From: an uncultured bacterium
GTDB lineage: Bacteria; Cyanobacteriota; Vampirovibrionia; Gastranaerophilales; Gastranaerophilaceae
Direction: 5' to 3'
Length of the DNA stretch: 5,560 bases
Assembly (NCBI GenBank): GCA_947169755.1
Contig: CAMVQX010000101.1
Span: 1 to 5,560 of the forward strand
Positions within the stretch are counted from its first letter, which is position 1. Each line of letters opens with the position of its first letter. Shown one piece after another: positions 1 to 4,486 of this stretch. The notes under the pieces were generated by a model. That model worked only from the letters and a program-made list of their open reading frames with translations. It was not told the DNA's origin and ran no database searches. A program made the translations under genes and the position numbers.

Positions 1-744
1 ATTAATGAAAGTATTGTTCCTGTTATGATGAAACAGTCAAAAGATTTAGCGCTTTGGGCTTTGGGACAGAAAAATATTCCCGAAGGTAAACAAAATTTTG
101 TATTTAAGGAATTGAATGATGGCGGAAGTTTGAAAAGACTTTTTTATGTAGGGTATTGTGAAGATAAAATTCTTCATAATATAACAGTTCTTGATACTTC
201 AAAAGCCGGGACAATACAGGTTCTTCAAGCAGATGAAGGTAAAACATCTCCTGAGGGTTGGGAATTTCAAAAAGGTGCAATTTATACGGTAAATAATGAG
301 GGTAAAATATTAAATACAACATTGTTTGATACATCTGTTGTAAAATTTGGGCTTGATTTGACAAAAGAATTAAATAAAAATCTTGCAAGAGAAATGAATT
401 TTACCGGTTTGATAAAATATATCAGAAACAGTCAAAATTTGACGGATAAACAGCGCAATGTTTTTTATATAGAATTGTTTGATAAATTAGCATTACCATT
501 GACAACAATTGCATTTGTGCTTTTGGGTGTTCCGCTTGCAATTACTCCTCCGAGGGTCAGGTACAACAGGGGATTTCTGTTTAGTATTTTGATAATATTT
601 GCATATTACCTAATAAGGGCTTTATCAATATCATTTGGTGAAGCGGGAACTTTGCCGACATTTATTGCGGCATGGCTTCCAAACATCATTTTAACAATCA
701 TTGGTGTATGGTTATATTATAAAAAAGTTTATACAATTGAATAG
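1..744 (+). CDS. LptF/LptG-type LPS export permease, C-terminal part (5' end outside window)
   Basis: The reading frame is open from base 1, so the ATGs at 25 and 28 are internal and the true start lies upstream. Of 247 visible codons, the first encode the motif NESIVPV, typical of the start of the periplasmic domain in YjgP/YjgQ permeases. About 150 residues of beta-rich (jellyroll-like) periplasmic domain follow. Three C-terminal membrane helices then lie at about residues 163-181, 191-208 and 220-240 of the visible part, with a PPRVRYNRG-type loop between the first two. In this family, LptF and LptG form the inner-membrane part of the LptB2FG ABC transporter that extracts lipopolysaccharide and passes it to the LptC/LptA bridge. 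Whether this is LptF, LptG or the single fused-role copy seen in some lineages cannot be told without the N-terminus. The next gene follows after 32 bases on the same strand. Confidence in the family is high; the exact paralogue is uncertain. Confidence 0.88.
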   Translation: MNESIVPVMMKQSKDLALWALGQKNIPEGKQNFVFKELNDGGSLKRLFYVGYCEDKILHNITVLDTSKAGTIQVLQADEGKTSPEGWEFQKGAIYTVNNEGKILNTTLFDTSVVKFGLDLTKELNKNLAREMNFTGLIKYIRNSQNLTDKQRNVFYIELFDKLALPLTTIAFVLLGVPLAITPPRVRYNRGFLFSILIIFAYYLIRALSISFGEAGTLPTFIAAWLPNIILTIIGVWLYYKKVYTIE

Positions 745-776
745 CAAAAAAAATTTTCACGGGTTTTACAATAACT

Positions 777-1343
777 ATGAACGATAATCTCTTTGAACAT
801 AAAAGATTAAATGACTATGATTTGAACATCTTGAATGAAAATTCGTTTAAGGAATTAGACGATAAAGCACTCAAGATGGAATATATGATTAATGAAAAAG
901 AAGAAGCGCTCGATAATATTAATAATAAAATCAAGGGTGCTGAACTTTTGGGCAAGCTCCTTGATGTTATGGAATTAAAAATTCAGGCGAAAAAAATAGA
1001 AAATGAGCTTGTTGAATTAAAAGAAAAATATGCAAAACAGAATCTTGCAGACAGATTAACCTCAAAAATACCTAAAAAGAAAAAACAGATATCTCCGCTG
1101 AAGGTGCTTGCACGCTTTGTTACACGCAAAGTTTTTTCAAAAATTTCAAAAAAATTCAAATCCATAGCTGATTTAGGTGATTCTTTGGACGTTTTGACAA
1201 GTATAAATGATAATGTTGATGAATTGATTGCGATGAAAGTCCCGTACGGTGAAACAAAAGCTAATTATGAAAAATTGACTAACTATCTTTATCGTGCGAA
1301 TAGAATCCATTCTCAAATAAGCAGGAAAATGCAAAAGCTATAA
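777..1343 (+). CDS. Coiled-coil and basic protein of unknown function, downstream of lptF/G
   Basis: I do not recognise this 188-aa protein. Residues about 27-95 are charged and heptad-like (rich in E, K, L, I), consistent with a long coiled coil. Residues about 97-128 form a strongly basic stretch (KIPKKKKQ, then RKVFSKISKKFK) that could bind membrane lipid head groups or nucleic acid. The C-terminal 60 residues look helical and amphipathic. There is no signal peptide and no convincing membrane helix, so it is probably cytoplasmic or peripheral. The ATG at 777 is the first in-frame Met; the only upstream SD-like bases are GGG at 761-763, 13 bases away, so initiation looks weak and may depend on coupling to the permease gene 32 bases upstream. 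The stop at 1341-1343 touches the A8/T8 tract of a terminator that serves the opposite strand. A link to envelope biogenesis is only a guess from position. Confidence 0.72.
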   Translation: MNDNLFEHKRLNDYDLNILNENSFKELDDKALKMEYMINEKEEALDNINNKIKGAELLGKLLDVMELKIQAKKIENELVELKEKYAKQNLADRLTSKIPKKKKQISPLKVLARFVTRKVFSKISKKFKSIADLGDSLDVLTSINDNVDELIAMKVPYGETKANYEKLTNYLYRANRIHSQISRKMQKL

Positions 1344-1364
1344 AAAAAAGACCCCATTGGGGTC
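1342..1364 (-). terminator. Intrinsic terminator of the EF-hand gene
   Basis: Read on the minus strand, a 6-bp stem (GACCCC/GGGGTC, 1350-1355 with 1359-1364) closes a 3-base loop and is followed at once by eight T residues (1349-1342). It lies 17 bases after the stop codon of the EF-hand gene. On the plus strand the same hairpin is followed by AAAATCC, with no T tract, so it should end only minus-strand transcription efficiently. The T tract abuts the stop codon of the convergent coiled-coil gene. Confidence 0.85.
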
Positions 1365-1381
1365 AAAATCCTTTCCATATG

Positions 1382-1930
1382 TTATTTATTTGACTTGTAT
1401 TTATAGCTCAATAAACTATATGTGTCGCTTGATGAAGATTCACTTCCGTAAAATACTGACATGTCAGTTGCTTTACGGTTATTGAATTCATCTTCAACCT
1501 CCATTCTTGCACAATTTACATCGTATGCTGAAATCTCCGCACTCGTAATTTTTCCGTCGTGGTTTGCGTCAATTTCATCAAAATGTTCCAAAATTTTTGT
1601 CATTGTGCTTTCCGATAAACCGCTTGAACCTGATGCGTATAGCTCAGTGAGCTGATCTTTTGTCAAACCTTGTGTTGATATAAGGTTTGATAAATTGTTC
1701 ATTTCCTGTTCCGTTATTATCCCATCGCCGTCTTTGTCTATGTTTGAAAAATTTGTCTGAAGGTATGATGCAAATGATTGATTTAAAATATTTGCATTTG
1801 TTGTTTTATTCTTTGCTTCATTCAAATTTTCTAATGTCAAACCGTTCGGATATTGGGAAGCCAATATCGAATATGTATTTTGTAATCCTGTTGTAATTCC
1901 GGAAAGAATTCCGTTATTTGCTTTTGTCAT
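1382..1930 (-). CDS. Soluble EF-hand calcium-binding protein
   Basis: This 182-aa protein has two complete EF-hand loops. Residues 65-76 (DKDGDGIITEQE) and 121-132 (DANHDGKITSAE) both have acidic or Asn/Asp ligands at loop positions 1, 3 and 5, Gly at 6, a hydrophobic residue at 8 and Glu at 12. Both should therefore bind Ca2+. The loops start 56 residues apart, wider than the roughly 36 of a canonical paired EF-hand domain. The linker, about residues 88-115, is Ser/Gly-rich in part. The N-terminus has no signal peptide or lipobox, and no enzymatic domain is visible, which suggests a cytoplasmic calcium sensor or buffer, or an unconventionally secreted protein. The C-terminus is Ser/Tyr-rich. 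The ATG at 1930 is supported by GAGGT at 1940-1936, five bases upstream. A promoter candidate upstream and a terminator downstream make it a single-gene unit. EF-hand identity is certain from the motifs; the role is unknown. Confidence 0.9.
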   Translation of the reverse strand: MTKANNGILSGITTGLQNTYSILASQYPNGLTLENLNEAKNKTTNANILNQSFASYLQTNFSNIDKDGDGIITEQEMNNLSNLISTQGLTKDQLTELYASGSSGLSESTMTKILEHFDEIDANHDGKITSAEISAYDVNCARMEVEDEFNNRKATDMSVFYGSESSSSDTYSLLSYKYKSNK

Positions 1931-1946
1931 AATAAACCTCTACGCT

Positions 1947-1977
1947 GTTATATTAATAATTTTTTTTATCATGTCAA
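1947..1977 (-). promoter_or_regulatory. Candidate sigma70-type promoter of the EF-hand gene
   Basis: On the minus strand a perfect TTGACA (1977-1972) is followed after 16 bases by TAATAT (1955-1950), or after 19 bases by TATAAC (1952-1947). The spacer holds a run of seven A. Transcription would begin near 1943, giving a very short leader that just includes the GAGGT ribosome binding site. This is a motif match only; AT-rich DNA yields -10-like hexamers easily, but the exact -35 box is less likely by chance. Confidence 0.45.
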
Positions 1978-2088
1978 ACCTTCGTTTGTATGAATTTGTA
2001 AAAATATGTAACAATCAATTGAAAATTTTTAAAGATTTTAAAAAAACGTACCGATATCTTATTTGTTAGAAAAGTTAAGGAGTGTGTT

Positions 2089-2310
2089 ATGGATGAAGAA
2101 AAATTTACAGATATGGAAGATTTGATGTTGGATTACGGGGAAATGACAAGTTTCGATTTTAATTCAATGGATTTTAAACAAGTTAGAGAGTTACAAAGAA
2201 TTACCGGAAGCGAATATGCTAACAAGCCAAACGCTTTCAAATATGGGAACTTCGATTTGGTAGATATGATTCATTCATTTATTATGCAAAACCAAAAAGA
2301 AGGTGCGTAA
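2089..2310 (+). CDS. Small acidic protein of unknown function (73 aa)
   Basis: I do not recognise this protein. The first 30 residues are rich in Asp, Glu, Met and Phe (strongly acidic, about one residue in four D or E). They are followed by a short predicted helix around residues 29-40 and a segment ending in a hydrophobic helix-like stretch (about 54-66). There is no signal peptide, membrane span or Cys motif. The start is well supported: AAGGAG at 2077-2082 lies six bases before the ATG. It is the first gene of a two-gene unit, with the second start 36 bases after its stop. The upstream 158-base spacer is shared with the divergent EF-hand gene, and I could not find a convincing -35/-10 pair for this direction. 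Good SD, codon use like its neighbours and its position before a second small gene with a terminator support a real gene. Confidence 0.75.
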   Translation: MDEEKFTDMEDLMLDYGEMTSFDFNSMDFKQVRELQRITGSEYANKPNAFKYGNFDLVDMIHSFIMQNQKEGA

Positions 2311-2316
2311 AAAAAA

Positions 2317-2340
2317 TCTCCTAAAAAGGAGAAAAAGGAG
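2317..2340 (+). promoter_or_regulatory. Intercistronic hairpin with duplicated Shine-Dalgarno sequence
   Basis: Between the two small genes, TCTCCT (2317-2322) pairs perfectly with AGGAGA (2327-2332) around a four-A loop. The nine-base unit AAAAAGGAG is repeated in tandem (2323-2331 and 2332-2340). The second copy is the working SD, six bases before the ATG at 2347. CTCCT (2318-2322) could pair with either copy: with the first the true SD stays free, with the second it would be masked. There is no T tract on the plus strand, so it is not a terminator for these genes. Confidence 0.5.
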
Positions 2341-2346
2341 TATATT

Positions 2347-2556
2347 ATGAACGATAAAGAATTATTTGAAAATAACTGTTTGCCGCTTTATTGGCTGGAG
2401 GACGAAGAAAGATTTAAAGCTCCGGTTAAGAAAGATTTGCAAACTCTATTAGCCGAATTAGAAGATATTCAGAATAGAATTGATGATCTTTCAGCTAAGG
2501 AATGGCTCCTTGCGAAACAAATGAAATTTCATCAGGAAGGATTTTCTACACACTAA
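2347..2556 (+). CDS. Small coiled-coil protein of unknown function (69 aa)
   Basis: I do not recognise this 69-aa protein. Residues about 28-61 look like one amphipathic helix or short coiled coil, with Leu/Ile recurring at heptad-like spacing (L31, L34, L38, I41, I45, L48) among Glu, Asp and Lys. The N-terminal 25 residues are acidic with one Cys (C11) and a Leu-Pro-Leu-Tyr-Trp patch. No signal peptide or membrane span is seen. The start is fixed by AAGGAG at 2335-2340, six bases before the ATG. It lies 36 bases after the preceding small gene and 40 bases before a strong terminator, so the two are probably co-transcribed and may act together. The helix would suit dimerisation or binding a partner, but this is only inference. 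Confidence 0.75.
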   Translation: MNDKELFENNCLPLYWLEDEERFKAPVKKDLQTLLAELEDIQNRIDDLSAKEWLLAKQMKFHQEGFSTH

Positions 2557-2596
2557 CCTACAGCTACCGTGATTTGGGGTGGCAATAAAACTTGTG

Positions 2597-2629
2597 ATCG
2601 GAAATGGTTTTAATTTCCGATTTTTTTTT
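2597..2629 (+). terminator. Strong intrinsic terminator of the two-gene small-protein unit
   Basis: A perfect 9-bp stem (ATCGGAAAT at 2597-2605 with ATTTCCGAT at 2613-2621) encloses a seven-base loop and runs straight into T residues up to 2629. It lies 40 bases after the stop of the 69-aa gene. On the minus strand the hairpin is followed by CACAAGTTTTA, so it would end the convergent cysteine-rich gene poorly at best. Confidence 0.93.
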
Positions 2630-2636
2630 GCCAATT

Positions 2637-2831
2637 TCACGCAAATTTTGGTTTGCCTATTGAATTCACCAAAATTTTTACAACCTTAGGCATTTGACAG
2701 ATGAACGAATATCCTCCGTTACGCAAAGAACATTTTGAACAATCGCAATTTATGGAATAGCACTCCAAAGCTTGTTCTGTCCAGCTTTGCGTAATAGAAT
2801 CAGAAATAATTCCGTTATTTACTATTTCCAT
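2637..2831 (-). CDS. Small cysteine-rich protein, probable metal binder (64 aa)
   Basis: The protein has five Cys residues: C24, C29, C31, C34 and C45, in the pattern C-x4-C-x-C-x2-C-x10-C. A preceding W17-x6-C24-Y and a trailing helix-like end (MPKVVKILVNSIGKP) frame them. The clustered Cys suggest a small zinc-ribbon-like or Fe-S-type site. The overall layout (Trp, Cys-Tyr, CxCxxC, Cys, then a hydrophobic helix ending Gly-Lys-Pro) resembles uncharacterised short proteins I recall from gut anaerobes, but I cannot name a family. An in-frame GTG at 2846 would add MRGGA, but those codons are themselves the ribosome binding site (AGGGGAGGAG). The ATG at 2831, four bases after GGAGG, is therefore the real start. 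The gene is alone between two terminators, convergent with the small-protein unit. There is no signal peptide. Confidence 0.78.
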   Translation of the reverse strand: MEIVNNGIISDSITQSWTEQALECYSINCDCSKCSLRNGGYSFICQMPKVVKILVNSIGKPKFA

Positions 2832-2833
2832 AG

Positions 2834-2843
2834 CTCCTCCCCT
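2834..2843 (-). promoter_or_regulatory. Ribosome binding site that fixes the ATG at 2831
   Basis: On the minus strand AGGGGAGGAG (2843-2834) contains GGAGG at 2840-2836, four bases before the ATG at 2831-2829. It overlaps the codons that would follow the alternative GTG at 2846, arguing against that longer start. Confidence 0.8.
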
Positions 2844-2873
2844 CACTTACATTTTAACTCATAAGTTAGTGAG
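2842..2873 (-). promoter_or_regulatory. Imperfect inverted repeat abutting the ribosome binding site (operator or leader hairpin)
   Basis: CTCACTTAC (2842-2850) and GTTAGTGAG (2865-2873) are inverted copies matching at 8 of 9 positions, separated by 14 bases. As RNA from the minus strand, the hairpin ends where the SD of the cysteine-rich gene begins. As DNA, it is a 32-base dyad just downstream of the candidate -10 box, a position suited to a repressor. A smaller dyad (TAACT/AGTTA, 2855-2868) lies inside and competes for pairing. Confidence 0.45.
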
Positions 2874-2874
2874 C

Positions 2875-2903
2875 TTTATCCTTTAAATAGACTATTTTTG
2901 CAA
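2875..2903 (-). promoter_or_regulatory. Weak promoter candidate for the cysteine-rich gene
   Basis: On the minus strand TTGCAA (2903-2898) and GATAAA (2880-2875) are 17 bases apart, each matching the sigma70 consensus at four of six positions. A promoter is expected here because a terminator separates this gene from gatA, but the match is only fair. Confidence 0.3.
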
Positions 2904-2935
2904 AACAAAACAGGACAATAAATTTATGTCCTGTT
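2901..2935 (-). terminator. Intrinsic terminator after gatA
   Basis: On the minus strand a perfect 9-bp stem (2935-2927 with 2917-2909, AACAGGACA/TGTCCTGTT) closes a nine-base A/T loop and is followed by the T-rich tail TTGTTTTG. It begins 22 bases after the gatA stop. It separates the aminopeptidase-gatA unit from the small cysteine-rich gene. Confidence 0.82.
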
Positions 2936-2957
2936 GTTTATAATTATGAAATTCGCA

Positions 2958-4421
2958 CTATATTTTTGCTAATTGCAAATAATAATCGTTTGCACGTTCA
3001 AATTTATGTGCGGCGTTGAACAGTTTCATTTCTTGCAATTGCGGAGCAAGGATTTGCAAACCGATTGGCATTCCGTCTTTGTCAAATCCTGCCGGAACAC
3101 TTAAGCCCGGAATTCCGGCTAAGTTAGCGGAAATTGTTGCAATATCAGTCAAATACATTGCAAGAGGATCTGATGCTTTTGCCCCAAGTTCAAATGCCGT
3201 ATTCGGACAAGTTGGAGAAATAAGTATATCAACTTTTTTGAACGCTTCAACAAAATCTTGTGTTACCAAAGCTCTCATTTGTTGAGCTTTTTTGTAATAT
3301 GCATCATAATAACCTGATGAAAGTGCGTATGTACCAAGCATTATACGGCGTTTAACTTCAGGCCCAAAACCTTCTGCCCTTGTCTTTGTATACATTTCCA
3401 TCAATGTTTTTGCATCAGGTGTTCTGTAACCGTATTTTACACCGTCGAAACGTGCCAAGTTTGAAGAACATTCCGCAGTTGCCAAAATGTAGTAAATTCC
3501 GATTGAATATTTCAAATGCGGCAAAGAAATTTCGACAATTTCACAACCTAATTTTTTATAATCTTCAATTGCCTTTTGTATAGCTTTTTGTACATCATCT
3601 GACAGACCTTCTGCCATAAGTTCTTTTATTACACCGACTTTCATGCCTTTAATATCATTATTCAAACCTGCAGCATAATGCTCGACAGGTAAATCTAATG
3701 ATGTTGAATCTTTAGGATCATGCCCTGAAATAACTTCAAGTAAGTTTGCAGCATCTTCAACAGTTCTTGCAAAAGGTCCGATTTGGTCTAAAGATGATGC
3801 AAATGCAATTAAACCATAACGGGAAACTTTGCCGTATGTAGGTTTCATGCCTACAATACCGCAGAATGATGCAGGAAGTCTTATTGAACCGCCGGTATCA
3901 GAACCAAGTGCCAAAGTAGCTTCACAAGCTGCAACAGATGCGGCAGAACCGCCTGAAGAGCCTCCCGGAACTTTGTTTAAATTCCAAGGGTTATGAACTT
4001 TTTTGAATGCTGAATTTTCGTTTGAAGAACCCATTGCAAATTCATCTAAATTTGCTTTTCCGACAATCGGTACTAAATTATTCAAAAGTTTTTCAGTTAT
4101 CGTTGCATTGAAAGGTGATACAAAATTTTCTAAAATTTTTGAAGATGCAGTGGTTTTAGAACCGACTAAATTCATGTTATCTTTCAAAGCTAAAGGAATA
4201 CCCGCCAAAAGTGGTAATTCTTCTCCTTTTGCTATTTTTTCATCAACTTTTTTAGCTGTTTCAAGTGCTGTTTCTTTTGTCAGTGAATTAAATGCACCCA
4301 ATTTATCATCAAGTTCATCAATTCTTGCAAAAGCTGCATTTGTCAATTCCACAGCGGAAATTTCTTTATTTTTAAGGGCTTTACTTTGTTCTGTTGCCGA
4401 TTTTCTTAAAAGCTCATTCAT
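2958..4421 (-). CDS. gatA: Glutamyl-tRNA(Gln)/aspartyl-tRNA(Asn) amidotransferase subunit A
   Basis: GatA is the glutaminase subunit of the GatCAB complex: it hydrolyses glutamine and channels ammonia to GatB, which amidates mischarged Glu-tRNA(Gln) (and often Asp-tRNA(Asn)). At 487 aa it has the usual GatA length. The amidase-signature triad is intact: Lys80 (PLALKDN), cis-Ser155 in the GGSSGGS motif and nucleophile Ser179 in DTGGSIRLP. The 24-residue spacing between the two serines matches the family. GatA-specific segments are also present: RAEGFGPEVKRRIMLGTYAL near residue 349, whose Arg359 is the likely glutamine contact, and Asp426 in YLTDIAT, with GIPGLSVPAG soon after. All of this favours GatA over a general amidase. 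The ATG at 4421 has AAGGAG at 4433-4428, six bases upstream. The M29 aminopeptidase gene lies 65 bases upstream on the same strand, so they are probably co-transcribed. gatC and gatB are not in the window and must lie elsewhere. No frameshift or missing key residue is seen. Confidence 0.97.
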   Translation of the reverse strand: MNELLRKSATEQSKALKNKEISAVELTNAAFARIDELDDKLGAFNSLTKETALETAKKVDEKIAKGEELPLLAGIPLALKDNMNLVGSKTTASSKILENFVSPFNATITEKLLNNLVPIVGKANLDEFAMGSSNENSAFKKVHNPWNLNKVPGGSSGGSAASVAACEATLALGSDTGGSIRLPASFCGIVGMKPTYGKVSRYGLIAFASSLDQIGPFARTVEDAANLLEVISGHDPKDSTSLDLPVEHYAAGLNNDIKGMKVGVIKELMAEGLSDDVQKAIQKAIEDYKKLGCEIVEISLPHLKYSIGIYYILATAECSSNLARFDGVKYGYRTPDAKTLMEMYTKTRAEGFGPEVKRRIMLGTYALSSGYYDAYYKKAQQMRALVTQDFVEAFKKVDILISPTCPNTAFELGAKASDPLAMYLTDIATISANLAGIPGLSVPAGFDKDGMPIGLQILAPQLQEMKLFNAAHKFERANDYYLQLAKI

Positions 4422-4486
4422 ACTTTTCTCCTTAGTTCTAAGAAAATCTTATGACAAAAATAACCAGTTAGCAAGTTAGTTGAATT

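Noticed and set aside
104..388. Minus-strand open frame of 94 codons opposite the permease gene
   Set aside because: Antisense shadow of a recognised coding region with no domain or ribosome binding site support.
2311..2332. Hairpin followed by T6 on the minus strand as a terminator
   Set aside because: No minus-strand gene ends nearby (the closest, at 2637, is about 300 bases away), so the A/T run more likely reflects the AT-rich spacer.
777..2556. Similar N-termini (MNDNLFE and MNDKELFE) of the 188-aa and 69-aa proteins
   Set aside because: The likeness stops after about eight residues and the rest of the proteins do not align; probably chance.
2563..2583. GCTACC/GGTGGC stem between the 69-aa gene and its terminator
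   Set aside because: Only six pairs including a G-U, with a nine-base loop; too weak to call as a riboswitch or small RNA.
2844..2846. GTG as the start of the cysteine-rich gene (69-aa form)
   Set aside because: The five extra codons are the SD itself, and no SD precedes the GTG; the ATG at 2831 is correctly spaced.
3107..3118. Perfect 12-base palindrome CCGGAATTCCGG
   Set aside because: It falls within the conserved GIPGL segment of gatA and is probably coding coincidence.
4003..4479. Plus-strand open frame of 158 codons opposite gatA
   Set aside because: It is antisense to well-supported gatA, with composition typical of a shadow frame and no SD or recognisable domain.
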